Assembly (NCBI RefSeq): GCF_042453785.1 | Contig: NC_091665.1 | Location: 15,323,501 to 15,387,500 of the forward strand | Direction of reading: 5' to 3' | DNA length: 64,000 nucleotides | From: Malus domestica | Taxonomy: Eukaryota; Streptophyta; Magnoliopsida; Rosales; Rosaceae | In this document: one piece after another, positions 26,170-38,479 of the stretch | How positions within the stretch are numbered: position 1 is the stretch's first letter | Layout: every line of letters starts with the position of its first letter | Notes under the pieces: model-generated | Told to the model about the DNA's origin: nothing | Databases searched by the model: none | Seen by the model: only the letters and a program-made list of their open reading frames with translations | Program-made: the position numbers and the translations under genes

Positions 26170-27050
26170 GGGATTTTTGTTTCGTTCAATAATTTTGTTT
26201 TCAATTTTGGTCAGCTGTTGGTGAGTTCGTTAACCGTTGGGCCGTATGTGTGTAACCGTCCTGGACCGGTTCTGGCTTCTCTGTGCTATCCGTGTTGCCA
26301 TGATACAAGCAATTGGTGGGACAAACAAAAGTGTGGGCCCCCCTTCATGCATTTTAATGTGAGTTTAACCATTAAGACCATCTAAATATACTATAATTTT
26401 ATACCATCTTATGCGGTAATTGTGGATATTTACGATTTTACTCAACGATTTTTATTAATAAAATAATTAAAAAATAATAACAAAACCTTCTTGCTCCAAT
26501 TTTCAAGCCTCACCGTTGGAACTCCTCCCTCTTCGCTCTCCAATTTCACCATCCTTCACCGACGATTGATGGTGCTCGACCCCCTTCATCACTGCCAACT
26601 GGCCGAGTATCACTGGGAGCACCATCAGAAAAATTCTTTTTACAATTCTGACCTTCAAAAAAATTCATTTTTAAAATTTTGAATTACACACTCAGTGTGT
26701 GTACTGTGTACTGCTTCTAGTATTATTAATAAATGAAAGTGGTCCCTTCATCCAAGGAAAATGGAGTGTTAGTGGCAAACAAAGTCAAGGGTGGAGATTA
26801 ATCAACAAAAAAAATCTAAACCATCCATGTACAAATAAATTAGCCTCTCACGCACTAATGTGCGTTTTTGCATCAGGGGTACTACACGCCCCTAAATGTG
26901 TATTGTGTTAGTTTTTTTCCATTGTAATTGTCAATGTATATGTTCGCGTCAGGAATTTCCGTCGGGGATGTTTCCTGGCCGACGAGCACACAGCTCCCCG
27001 GGAGGTTGGCGCCGTTTGAGGGCTGCTGTCGGGCTTCTGCTTCACTGTCG
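26170..27050. other. No recognised gene; PBS-like motif near 27006
   Basis: AT-rich sequence without a supported coding region. The segment from about 26900 is more GC-rich. At 27006-27014 ttggcgccg resembles the start of a primer site used by some plant Ty3-type elements, but no LTR border or matching second LTR was found. Confidence 0.25.
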
Positions 27051-27060
27051 GGCTTTGTCA

Positions 27061-27139
27061 GGCAAGTCTCGTCGGGCAAGTCTCGTCGGGCAAGTCTTGT
27101 CGGGCAAGACTCTTCGGGCAAGGCTCGTCGGGTAAGGCT
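27061..27139 (+). repeat. 14-bp tandem repeat (gggcaagtctcgtc), about six copies
   Basis: The unit gggcaagtctcgtc occurs about six times in a row with single-base changes. It is GC-rich compared with its surroundings and lies immediately before the hairpin array at 27155-27647. Confidence 0.85.
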
Positions 27140-27154
27140 GAAAGAGAAGGACAG

Positions 27155-27647
27155 AGTTAACTTTGAGAAGTGCCTTTGTGGGGCCTTAGGTGTAGGCCTT
27201 GAGGCTCACAATCAAGGTTAACTTTTAGGTGCTCAGGCGTGCCACTGCCATCTTCAGCATGGCAGATGTAAAATGGATGTCGAGTTTTAGTTGTATATAT
27301 GTATATATCTGAGAAACCGTGTTAGTTATAACAGGTGCATTTGTGGGGCCTTAGGTGTAGGCCTTGAGGCTTCCCATCAATAACTAAACCAGTGCTCGAA
27401 CACATCATATTTGTTCTTGTGATTGCAGGAGTTTTATAACTATTATACTTCTGATTACCCGAGTCCGAGAGGTAGAATGAACCCAAATAGGTGCCTTTGT
27501 GGGGCCTTAGGTGTAGGCCTTGAGGCTTCCCATCAGAATTCGTTCTTATACTCAAACTCTCTAGATCGCAAAACGGAATGAATCCAAATGGGTGCCTTTG
27601 TGGGGCCTTATGTGTAGGCCTTGAGGCTTCCCATCAGAATTCATTCC
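27155..27647. repeat. Four hairpin-forming repeats with a constant core and different closing stems
   Basis: The core gtgcctttgtggggcctt...gtaggccttgaggct occurs at about 27170-27206, 27334-27379, 27490-27536 and 27590-27637. Inside each core GGCCT/AGGCC and GCCT/AGGC can pair around a loop. Each core is flanked by its own short inverted repeat: agttaactttga at 27155-27166 with 27212-27223; ttagttat at 27322-27329 with 27380-27387; agaatgaa at 27474-27481 with 27539-27546; ggaatgaat at 27575-27583 with 27639-27647. The stems differ between copies 1, 2 and the 3/4 pair but remain paired. No protein is encoded. It may be part of a retroelement leader. Confidence 0.7.
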
Positions 27648-27863
27648 ATGCTCAAGCGTTCTATGATAATCATAATATAATAGAAATAAAACTAAAGGGT
27701 AGGTCGATTACTTGCGCCCCAAGTAACTTCGGACTTCTCGTTTATCAAGGACTGTCGTGGATGGGCTGACTACAGCTTCGTTTTGAAGGCAAATCTGGCT
27801 TTAAGCAGAGTTTATGCTTGCATTTGTTTGTTTGATTGAGTGTCCATAATCCTTGTGCTTGGG

Positions 27864-27880
27864 CTCCTTTATATAGAGGT
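27864..27880 (-). promoter_or_regulatory. Candidate TATA box on the minus strand
   Basis: Read on the minus strand the sequence is cctctatataaaggag, a strong plant TATA box. Transcription from it would run towards the hairpin array 220-700 bases downstream. No transcript evidence is available. Confidence 0.4.
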
Positions 27881-28199
27881 CTGGAGGAAACCCTCCTGCT
27901 GAGGTTTTGTACTTGCCCGAAAGAAACTTGGGCAGCTTGCATTTCATTGCTTGGGTAGCTTGCATTGCATTTGCCAACTTGCATGTAGAAACAATATTAA
28001 AAGGGGAATTTGCATCTCCACCACATGTTTTTAGCACATATTTTCCCACTTGTAATAGACTAACAATTAAAAGAAGCAAGTTGGCTTCTTTCACATGTTC
28101 TTTGCATCCACATCCGTATGTTGCCTTCCAACCATTTTGCAAGCATGCAATTTGTTGATTAAACAAAGGCTTGACAAACCTCCACCACCCAAACAAATT

Positions 28200-28900
28200 G
28201 GAAGAACAATATTATAGTGTCAAACTCCTCCACTTGCATCTAAATATCTTTCCAAATTAGCTTTCTTGCATATTAATCCTCCAAATGCCATATTTTACCC
28301 AAATTGCCCAAATAAGTAAAAATGGGTATATTTTGAGTGCAAACAGTATATGCTTTAGAAAGTATGATATTAAGTATGAAAGTGAAGCATGAAATCTAGA
28401 AGATGGCTACACATAATTAGAAGCAATAAATTTGAAGCTGTTGACATGGATACTCTCTCACACACAGCAGTGCCTATTACGGTGTTCTCACGTGCGTGCA
28501 AAAGATACTTTTTTAATCACAGTTACACATTTTAGATGTATTTATATGCGAGGATTGGTTCAATGTATAAAGACATAAAATAAAGGCGATTATCATCTCT
28601 AATAATACAGGCAGGAATTAGAAGTATTTTGTCTAGAATATGTTAAAAAAAAAAGTAATAAGTAACAAAGAAGATCCTTATAATTTAGTTGCAACTAAAA
28701 TCTAAATAAAAAGTATAAAAACAATCCAAGAACTTCAATTGACCCTGATACACTTGACAACAAAACATATCATGAATTCATATCGTTCTGTCCTGTTGAA
28801 AATATAATGTGTTTGGTTAAAATCAAATATTAGCATTTTTTGTAATTGAATTGCATTAAAAGTTGAAAAAGGGAATTAAACGTTGAAAGAAAGAATGTAA
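28200..28900. other. AT-rich, no gene seen; expected 3' side of the Helitron
   Basis: No coding region. I looked for a Helitron 3' end (short hairpin plus CTRR on the minus strand) and did not find a convincing one. Confidence 0.3.
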
Positions 28901-28902
28901 CC

Positions 28903-30825
28903 TTATGTTGAATTCGAGGGAAGCAAAATATCTTTGTACACAATATTTCTTGTGAAGACTCCTTCGTGACCGTGTAATTCTCCTTTCTTTACCAAGACTT
29001 TTGTTGTAAACGCTGAAACTCCTCTTGATAAAGCCACGTACAATTGTCCATGACTGAATACGTGATATGGTAGATAAATACCCACATTTGGTATTGTCTG
29101 CCTTGTGATTTATTTATAGTTAGTGCAAAACTCAATTTCATTGGAAACTGTTTTCTCATCATTTCAAATGGGAGTCCTGTGCTTTATGTGGTCTTTAAAG
29201 AGATTCTTGGTAAAAACACTCTAGTTCCAACAAATTGTCCAGATAAGATTTTGGCATCAATTAGATTATTGTAAGCTCCATGGCAAGCCAGTCTTGTACC
29301 ATTGCACAACCCATCTTTGGATTTTTCAAAGTTAACTAATGAAGGGGCATTCCACCAGATGAGATTGAATTCAAGAATTCTTGTTGATACAAATTTCTCA
29401 CATCGTCCTCAACTGAATCGAAAGAGTATAAGATATGTTCAGTCCCCGAAAACTTATCGATGATCATTTTATTGAGTTTGTCAGCATCCTCATTTTTTGG
29501 TGTTATAATTGCTCTTTCTACCAAGTATCTTGCATCACATACATGACATTCTAAATCAAGGAAAACTTCATTAACCAATTGGACAATGGATTCTTCACCA
29601 TTCCATGGAATGACCATAGATGATGGTAATTGCATCATGTCGTCTATCATAGTTTCTTGTTCCCCATTACTGACATGAAGTAAGAACTCTGAAAAATCTT
29701 AATCATTGATGGATCTCATGTTGTGCCTAAGACGAATGATTTTCACGTATTCCCAAAATGAAGCATTAATCATACTTGCTTACATCAATTCAGACCTTGT
29801 ACCTTTTGGAACAACTGGAACAACTTGTCGAAAATCTCCTCCAAAGATCATGACCTTTCCTCCATATGGCAGGTTAACGCCTATTATATCTTTGAACGTT
29901 TGATCGAGAGTCTCAAATGCAAACCTGTGTGCCATTGGTGCTTCATCCCAGACAACAGCTAATGTTTTTCTTATCAATTCTGCCAAATCTGGCTGAATAC
30001 TAATAGAACACGTGGAAGATGCATCTAGACTGAGGGGAATTTTAAATCTAGAATGTGTTGTCCTTCTGCCTAACAATATGGTTACTGCAATTCCAAATGT
30101 TGTTGTTGCCAATATAATATGACCTTTGCTCCTTAAGGTTGCTAACAAAGCACGATATAAGTATGTCTTTCCTGTCCCTCCGGGACCATTCACAAAAAAA
30201 TATGGCATTGTCTCGTTGTTCAATAGCAGACACAATCGAGTTATATGCTGCCATTTAGTCTTCATTTAGATTTTGTACCACATTGTGGTCTGCTTCAGAG
30301 ATGTCAAGTGAAACTTCATCTTGTATTATCCTTGGAAGTGTGTTGTCTTTAACATAATCTTGTGTTATTTGGGGTAGATCATAATCAGATACAGACTTAC
30401 TATGTTGCACTAATAGCCCATTCAAGTCTTGCAAAAGCTTGTTCAAGATAGAAGTATTATTTGTAATACTTGAAACATAATAATCTTCTACCATAAATGA
30501 ATGAAATTCATCCCACAATCTTCTTACTCCATGTGGATCACAATAAACTAAGATGGTAACAAACAACCTTGGCAAAGCTGACGGCATTCGAATGTTAGAG
30601 GCCTCACAAAGACATCGTCTAATGCTATCATCATCTTCTAGCAAACCTCGTTGTTGTACTGCCTTCTTAAATGTTGGTTGTACGATGTCATTAACTGTTC
30701 TTAAATTCTCAAATGATGTTGATCCTCTAACATGATTAAGAAGGATGCGTAAGTGGAATTTTTCACCCTCATTCGGCGAGACTGCATATATCCAGCCAAT
30801 AACTTTATGGTTATTCATCCTCTCA
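28903..30825 (-). pseudogene. Helitron helicase module (Pif1-like), decayed
   Basis: The minus strand from 30818 to 30255 is an open 187-codon segment typical of the Rep-helicase linker (FHLRILLNHVRGSTSFENLRT). The helicase follows: Walker A GPGGTGKTYLYRALL at about 30190-30150, Walker B-like VVWDEAPMAHR near 29950, then FGGDFRQVVPVVPKG near 29820. After several stops and frame changes a segment at 29650-29336 (AIITPKNEDAD) appears, and the C terminus GIYLPYHVFSHGQLYVALSR lies at 28903-29085. These are Pif1/Helitron helicase motifs in the correct order. Multiple frameshifts and stops show it is a pseudogene. Confidence 0.8.
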
Positions 30826-33140
30826 CTCCAGAGTTTATCTCTTTGACTCCATTTGAATTGTTCAGGGAACTCCCGGTATAAGTATCGTTGTGCTTCCGGG
30901 CAAGTGGTATTCTTGGTAAAAAAACTTTGTCAGCATAGTCATCGAGTTTGTGTCATCTGCCAAAATATCTACTACTCTTTGGTGAGGGTAAAAATGAATA
31001 GTTTGTCCTTCAAGAAGATGAATTTGTAATCGTTCCACTGATGGATAAAGTCGATTAGTTACAAATTTGAATATTCTCCATAAAGCTTCAGGTGCACAAA
31101 CCCATCTTGCATCAACAAACTGCTTTATTTCATCTTGAATAGGTTCATGATGGACTTCAAAAGCTACTCAGTCAAGACCTTTATAAACATATTTGTACAG
31201 ATACTTAACACTCTTAATGCTGCAACAAATCTCAACATTAATATGACAATCGTATCTGAGGATAGCCATGAGTTATACGGAATGACCTACCGATTATCCA
31301 CCATTATACATGCATTATGATCTAATGGGACTGGATCATGATTGCCTCTTCTACGATAGACTGGATAAGAATCATTTCCTTGAACTGTAGTTGGTGCAAA
31401 TGGCTTAGGATAATTTCGTTTACAACTACCACGTTTCATACAGGGTGACCGTGAATTGTGTATTCCACATGGATCATGTATCATATGCCTTAACACGGCA
31501 CCATACAATTTAGGCTCTTCATTTGGATTTGGTATTTCAGCCCGTACCACCTGATCATAATCATCTGAACTATTAAGCTTATCATTTTCTTCTAACATGA
31601 GAAGCATGTGAATATGGGGGAGACTGCACTTTTGAAACTCAATGACATATACATATGCAAGAACTCTACCTAAAACACCTTTTTTTTTATAACATCATTC
31701 TTCAACTCTTCAAATTTTGCACGAAAAACCCTTGTAAACAAATCTGGTCGATCTTGTGGTGCTTGGCCAGGTACTAGTTCATCACTTATTTCTTCCCAAG
31801 TTAGATTACATATCATTGTTAGGAAAATATCTGGTCTTCCATATTTTTGAACCAAAGTCATTGTATCTTGATACCTTTGATACATGTCACGGGGACTACC
31901 AACAAAAGATATGGTAATATAGTCCTAGAACAACCAACATCTCCTGTATATGTTTTGTTATAAGTCATTAATAAGTCTAAATATGTTTGTTTTGTTTCAA
32001 CCCATTAATAAGTCTCATTTAATGTGACTGAACATGAACATGAAGAATATATGTTTTAATTATAAACTGATTAGCTTCCTACCTGCATTATTTTGTCCTG
32101 CAATTAATGAGTCTTGTAGTCCTCGATAAAATTCAAATTGAATTGTGTGTTGATTATCACACATCCATCTAAGCTTTTGTGATTCGATCTTTACGCAGTT
32201 GTCAACTACATATACCTATAATAGGCGGCCACCACAAAGTAGAAGCGATTTATCGTGTTGACGGATCTAAAATGATAAAATTCATTGTTCAACATAATAT
32301 AAGTTTTAAAAATTAATATTGTATTGATAGAGATGAAGGTCTTAGGTTACCTGAAGAACATACGAATAATAGTCACAAACGTCACTTTTTTGCGGTTGTT
32401 ATTTCAAGTATTCACATCCCATCCATACGTTCCATAAGGTAACAACAATGGATATTGTAAGGGGTCATAATAGCCTACACAGTCTTTGATACTCTTAAGT
32501 TGACCATCTGTAGTTTGCACAACAATGTCTCAACCTTTAATGTTCTCTGATCCTTCACCACCTACTATGATTGCAGCAACCTAAGATGCAGACGGTATAC
32601 AATATTGTCGTTGATTCGCGGGCTGTTCCTTGATAATCAATCTACAACCTTGCAAATCTTGACGTTGCACAAGGTGGTGAAATGTTTGCACAAATGGATT
32701 ATATTGATTCAAGATTTGTTGGATTTTTTCAACCACATCTCTGTTTTGTGCTTCACTTTCTCTCATCTGAGTCTATTTCATGAGATGTGTCATATATATA
32801 CATTTGTAGGAATCTCGGTCTACTATCTCTAATAGGCAAGAGACTTCCAATCTTTTGATATATGGAACCTTAAGCACGAAATGTGTAAATACCCATCTTC
32901 CTGTTGCTAGGTTTTCGTCAACATGAACTCCCATTAAAGTGAAGGCAAAAATGTGGTTGTAAGCTCGGATATTCTGCCTAAAATGTCTTCCCTCGGCAGA
33001 TTGGTTGCAAAAGAGCTCAGTCATCTCAGGAGGGGACAATGTCAATGGTAGAGCAAGCTTTCCACGTAAGCAACACATTTCAGATGTTTCATGAGAGAAC
33101 AAACGAGCATGACAATCTGGATGATGAGTCAATTTCATAT
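30826..33140 (-). pseudogene. Helitron Rep (HUH endonuclease) module, decayed
   Basis: Minus-strand landmarks: an N-terminal segment at 33138-32773 with a Cys pair and NIRAYNHIFAFTLMGVHVD; a region at 32766-32581; RDMYQRYQD and GRPDIFLTM at 31885-31800; the HUH motif LPHIHMLL at about 31600-31620 (His-Ile-His codons at 31608-31616); and the two-tyrosine motif KYLYKYVYKG at about 31177-31206. These are the Rep core motifs of plant Helitrons, so the element was once autonomous. Stops, frame changes and a possible 160-base insertion at about 31930-32085 disable it. The N terminus is cut at 33140, where LTR-like sequence starts. Confidence 0.78.
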
Positions 33141-34612
33141 TGTATATTTTACCCTATTCTTAGTATGTTTTGGTAATTATTTGGTAGAATTTTGATACTT
33201 TGATTTATATTTTCAATATAGGACAACCGACTTTCTCTGGAGCAAAACATGATTGAATAGAGGAATTTTAGAGTAATTCTAGTTGGAGGACGTTCGTGAG
33301 TCAGTTAGCTTGATCGTATCAAAATATCAGATTTGTCTACCAAGCGATGATTTTTTGGCAATAAAATAAAGGAGCAATGCGCAGTGTTGGAATAGTGATA
33401 TTTTGGGCTTGACTTGCGGTTTTGGAGTCCAAGATGACCTCGGATGGGTTCGTGGCCTTCTAGAGATATGTTCAGAATGTCCCAATCTTCAAAACAAGCT
33501 ATCATGGGCCAGATTTGGAGGATATTGAGACTAAAACGTGGCTGGACAATTACTTGGCAGATTCTCCTAGCTTAATTAGAATTTTATTTTCTAAGATATT
33601 TTATTATTATTCTTAGTTTCCTGGTTGGAATAAAGGACTTGGTTTTTAGGGTTTGTGTGATGGCATAGCAACATATATTGCTTTGTCATCCACAGTTTTT
33701 CTCGACGCTTTCTTTTATGCAACTTTGGAGACAGAGATTAATTGCTAGGGTTCTTGGAGATTTTCTACTTTAAGGTGTTTTCATTCCTTTTATTCTTAAT
33801 AATATTTTATATGACTTCAATTATGAATATGCATCACTAATTCCTTTTGCTAGGGCTAAGCCTGGAGCCTTAGCATGAATATGTAATTTTTATTTAATTG
33901 CTTATGATTGATTGCTTGCATACTTTGAATTCTTAATCACCGTGGTTAAAACTATCTAATTGTCTTAATATCTTATCACCATTAGGATCTTTAGAAAAGT
34001 AATTTGATGCAATTTTGGTCGGAAGGTTCCCTGAAATTGACGCTGGCTTCTTGTGGTTAATAATTGTAATTTCACTTAAGATGAATACCACGTCTTAAAG
34101 GTTGTATGGTTTTTCAAAGGGTTTTCATAAACCATAATGAGTCTCTCATGTTCAAATTTGATCCGAACGTCCGGACAGGTTGCATGGTAGATATACGTTC
34201 TATGTTGGAGGTTCCAAGTAGAATATAAATTAGGAAAACCTAACCTTCAAAGTGGCATGTGTAGATCATAAGTGATTGGTAAAAGTTCATAGGATTGCTA
34301 GGTGATAGTGAAACCCTAGTGCTTTCTTAATTTGATTTCTCCAAAACTTTTCTTTTTCTTTCACCTTTAATATTGCAGATTGTTTTATTTTTATTAATTA
34401 AATTCGTTTTATTAAATTAGGTCATAAAAATCAATTATCTCAAATATCTATTTTACAATAATTAATTGGAATTTGGTTTGTTTCGAATTATTTAATAATC
34501 CCTGTGGAGAGCGATATTGCGAGATCCGTTTATACTACAATAACCTTGTCATTCTTGCAAGTAATATAGGAGTTTTTAACCCATTTGCGTGTGTGGTAAA
34601 ATCCCTAACACT
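33141..34612 (+). mobile_element. LTR-like insertion (about 1.47 kb) at the 5' side of the Helitron remnant
   Basis: Starts near tgtatattttaccc and ends ...gtgtggtaaaatccctaaca, whose inverse (tgttagggattttacc) resembles the start, as expected for TG...CA LTR ends. The interior (ggtttttagggtttgtg, gctagggctaagcctgg, ctaggtgatagtgaaacc) is like plant Ty3-type LTRs. I could not see a clean target duplication, so the borders are approximate. Confidence 0.5.
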
Positions 34613-36300
34613 GGACATGTGGTTGGATTTGGCATGTGAAATCTTGGGATTTCGATGTTTTCATTAAGGTTTCTAGCACAATTATGAATTGGCATTGTTC
34701 TCATAGTATGCTATTGAGGTGGTACGTCCTCGTTAGGCTGGATCTCATTTTCATTAATGAGATTCAAATCATCTGCTTAAAAAGGAAACATTAAAGGTGT
34801 TTTATGATTTAGTGAGCATAGTTGAAATTGTAGGTATTAATATTCAAAAACTGATACCTTCATTGATGATGGGTGGATAAAAATGATTCATTGGAGTATT
34901 CAAATTGAATGATTGCGTTGTTGTATTTTCTGTTATAATAAAATGAAATGGAAGGTAATAAGTGGTGTTTACAGTAATGATGATACTGCTAGTTATCTTT
35001 TTCAAAGTTGTACTATGGTAGTTTATGCAATTACCATTATTAGTGAAACTTTGAATGAGTCCATCCTAAGGCAAGTGTTTCCTATTTGATCGGGCAATTT
35101 GCCTTATATGAGTTAAGCGCATTGTTCTTGGAACTTGATTGTTGTTGCCTTCTCCAAACGGCACTATGTTGAGTCGTTCAACATGATTGCTACTGCCTTC
35201 ATTGAATTGTACTATGTTAGGGTGTTGAACTTGATCGGTACCGCCACCAAATAACATTATGTTTGAACGATGAATTTGTTGAACACGATAATTGGATCGT
35301 CACCATGCTAAATAAACGTGTCTTTGCCTTGAACTCATTGAATTATGTCTCATACGTTGTTGATCCTGCCATTGCTCTCGTTGGCTTTGTCTCTCATCAG
35401 TAACATATGCATGTTGTTGCTGTAAGCCAAGAAACGTAATGGTGCACGAAAAATATTAGTAAGCATATAATATTATTTAAGTACCTACATACTTTTTTTT
35501 TCCTTTTGTTTTTGTAATTGAATCAATGATATACATTACGTTTTTTTTTTTCTTTTCGTTTGATTGAGAAGTTCTATTTTTGAGAAATGGGGCCAGCTTT
35601 TCGCGATTTATAAGATTTGGGCGAAGGAGGGGCCGAAAAAAGAAAGAAACTGGTGAAGGAGGGTATGTCCATGATGTCTCTCCACGATTCAAATTCCTCA
35701 TCCTGCGTAACTCACAGAATAAGGTGATTAAACTTATCTCTGAATCTAGGGTTTACTAAAATTTAGTGAAGGGTTTAGGGCAAATTAAGTATGTAGGTAA
35801 TCTAAATAAATTCAAGGAGAAATTAGGTTCAAATCCTTCTTTTTATTACTCTATTGATTAAAATTCTATTCATTTTTAATTTTTTATCAAGGTCTTTGGG
35901 TATTAATAACATCATTAATTATTTGAATAATAAAATATTTATATTTTTAAATATATTCTTTTAGTGTTAAAAATGTTACAATTAGTATATTTATATTTAT
36001 GGCTAAATTTTTTATCATATATTTTTATTTTTAGTTTGTACCTATTTTTAATTTGCAAATATTTTTTTAATTTGTACCAATTTTCTTTTTATTTTTAATT
36101 TGTACCCATATATTAGTTTCTTTTTGTGCCCATATTTTTTTAAGTTTTATTTGTATTTGTACCCATATATATACCGTCACGTGACATTGTATATTTAATT
36201 AATGATAGAAAAATTATATATGGTATATTTCTGTTTCATGCCTAAACTTTGTATCATATATTTATATTTTTAGTTTGTACCCACTTTTAATTTGCAACAT
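34613..36300. other. AT-rich region, no supported gene
   Basis: A 63-codon minus-strand frame at 35066-35257 has a twofold internal repeat (PNIVQFNEGSSNHVERLN / NIVPFGEGNNNQV) and could be part of the Helitron upstream region, but I do not recognise it. From 35940 the sequence is low-complexity with repeated tttgtaccc phrases, also found beyond 39900. Confidence 0.3.
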
Positions 36301-36626
36301 TTTTTTTAAAATGAAAACTAATGAAAAGGGCTTCAAAACTTTAGACTTTAACCAAAAATCATATAATAAGTTTATTTAATGGTTAGGACAAAGCCCAATA
36401 CTTAATCAGTCCAATCAACATGGCCCAGCAAAAATAATCTAATGTGTTTCCAATTTTACCCCCGATGATTTTTTATTTTTTCTGTTTGTTATTTGTCCGT
36501 TAGTTTATTCATGTCATGAAACTATAATTTGCGAAGCATTCGAAAATCTCATAGCTGGATCATTTAAGAGAGGAGAAAGATAACAAACAACTGCTAAAAT
36601 TGCCGCCGATTGCAACCAACCCATGT

Positions 36627-37023
36627 ATGCAATTAAAGCCCTTCAACTCCTTCAACATTGCCTTCATGATGAGCGGCGCATTCTCGATCCTCTTCTTATG
36701 CAGCTTCCTCGAATTCCGCACCTGACCCGTTTACCCATTTAATCGGCGCATTTAGGAAGTGGGGTGCCAAAGTGGGTTGCTCCCGTTTGAAAGAGAAGCA
36801 CAAGCAGCTGCAGTTCTGCAACAAATTCACTGCGAATCAGAATGGGGGGAGTCGAAACTGGAGCATGTTAGCGTGTTGGTGAAGGTGTGGACTTGGATTA
36901 CTGATAATTTGGATAATTTGTATTCGTGTCCGTGTGGGTTGAGCTGTTTGTGGACTAAATCTTATGTTCTTGTTAACAAGCCTGATGCTTTGCTGTTTGA
37001 GACCACTACACCTCCCCTTCAGG
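36627..37023 (+). pseudogene. FUT13: Alpha-1,4-fucosyltransferase (FUT13) exon 1 fragment, disabled
   Basis: Starts with ATG and MQLKPFNSFNIAFMMSGAFS, a type II membrane-anchor N terminus as in plant FUT13, but a TGA stop at 36723-36725 ends it after 32 residues. Downstream, WGAKVGC-like sequence appears in one frame. After a frameshift the frame of 36759-37085 carries LEHVSVLVKVWTWI, NLYSCPCGLSCLWTKS and KPDALLFETTTPPLQ, the conserved N-terminal region of the enzyme. At 37023 TTPPLQ is followed by gtactcc, an exon-intron border, so the copy came from genomic DNA rather than spliced RNA. The catalytic GT10 part is absent. The real enzyme makes Lewis-a type N-glycans in the Golgi; this copy cannot. 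Confidence 0.8.
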
Positions 37024-37384
37024 TACTCCATTTTGTTTTCTTAATGTTTTGCAGTAGGTTTCGATTTATTCGTGTTATATACTAGTACAGAATACGCATG
37101 AACCATGAGTTTTTAATTTTTCATAATGAGAAGTACAAAAAGTAAAATTATATTTGCGCTTGAGGTAACGAGTTTGTTGCTGGAATATTTTTGTATCCTT
37201 TGAACCCCTTTTTCTTAAGCTTGATTACATTATCTACTCTTTACTTACCAAATGTATTACTCGTTGAACCAAGCTAAACAACAACCGAGGCATATTTACT
37301 CATGAAAAAGTTTCTTGGTTTCGACTTTGTGTAGCTCAAAGAAGGAAGGGATTGGAAGATGTGCATCAGCTGCATAATTGAATT

Positions 37385-37745
37385 GAGGAGAGAGAGACTG
37401 ATTTCTTGCCTTCTCCAATTCCTTCCTTCTGGGATTTGTCTTGGTATTCTGCAAGGAAGGCTGAGATGGAAGTTATCAGGTCCGAAATGCTCGATAGGGA
37501 AAACATTCAGAAGTTTTGGGATGAGAAAATGAATGCAGAGAAAACCCGTGGTCTTGAGGTGGAGAAGGCTTATCTTGCTGCCCTTAGTGATTTGGAACAG
37601 GAGAAGATTATCCAAGAAAAGAATTTTGCCGAGATTTAAGGGATAAGTCCGCTATGGACTGCCAGAGGCAATTACTTCTCAGTCCCAAGGAAGAGGTCAT
37701 TAAGATGTCCAAAAAGCTTGCATCTGAAAATGTTCAGTTTCATAA
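37385..37745 (+). pseudogene. Coiled-coil gene fragment of unknown origin, frameshifted
   Basis: An open frame at 37406-37639 reads WDLSWYSARKAEMEV, then RENIQKFWDEKMNAEKTRG and LSDLEQEKIIQEKNF before a stop. The similarity of style (charged, helical) continues in another frame: RDKSAMDCQRQ and EEVIKMSKKLA to about 37737. This implies one frameshifted coiled-coil region. Codon texture looks like captured coding sequence. I do not recognise the parent gene. Confidence 0.45.
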
Positions 37746-38478
37746 ATAGTGTTGTTTCGGTTTCATAAGTAGTGTTCAGTTTCATAAATAGTGTTGGCTT
37801 AGTTTCATAAATAGTCTTAGTTGCATTTGAGTTGTAAATCCATGAAATTATATTCGCAATTTGATTTCTTTCAATTGACGCGCTATAATACTATATTTGT
37901 TATATATAAATTATACTATATATTATATGTATTATTCTGGTTTAGATTCATAAATAGTCAATTTCAGAAATAATGTACCCGTGTTCAGTTTAATAAATAG
38001 TCAGTTTCAGAAATAGTGTACTAATGCTCAGTTTCATAAATAGTCAGTTTTATAAATATAGTTAGTTTCAGAAATAGTGTAGTCAGGTCTAGAAATTGTG
38101 TACCCGTGTTTAGTTAGTGTACCCATGTTTAGTTTTATAAATAGTCAATTTCAAAAATAGTGTATTCGTGTTCAGTTTCATAAATAGTCAATTTCAGAAA
38201 TAGTGTACCCGTGTTCAGTTTCATAAATAGTCAGTTTCAGAAATAGTGTAATCGTGCCCAGTTTCATAAATAATCAGTTTTATAAATAGTGTAATTATTT
38301 TCAGAAACAGTGTAGTCAGTTCTAGAAATTGTGTACCTGTGTTTAGTTAGTGTACCCATGTTTAGTTTTATAGATAGTCAGTTTCAGAAATAGTGTACTC
38401 ATGTTCAGTTTCATAAATAGTCAATTTCAAAAATAGTGTGCTCGTGTTCAATTTCATAAATAGTTAGTGGACCCATGT
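37738..38478 (+). repeat. Minisatellite, about 43-bp unit with a 233-bp higher-order repeat
   Basis: The unit alternates cagtttcataaatagt with cagtttcagaaatagtgtacccgtgtt. Variants repeat about every 40-44 bases from 37738 to 38478. A longer block containing agtcaggtctagaaattgtg and gttagtgtacccatgttt occurs at about 38081 and again at about 38314, a higher-order period near 233 bases. It lies within the gene-carrying element. Confidence 0.8.
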
Positions 38479-38479
38479 T

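Noticed and set aside
27006-27014. Primer-binding site of a plus-strand LTR element
   Set aside because: Nine matching bases only, no LTR border and no second LTR found; the nearby TATA box is on the other strand.
27155-27647. Hammerhead or twister ribozyme array
   Set aside because: On the minus strand a CTGATGG follows the stem, but the CTGANGA/GAAA hammerhead core and the conserved twister loop sequences are absent.
27155-27647. CRISPR array
   Set aside because: Plant nuclear DNA, only four copies, irregular spacing and inverted flanks; not a CRISPR.
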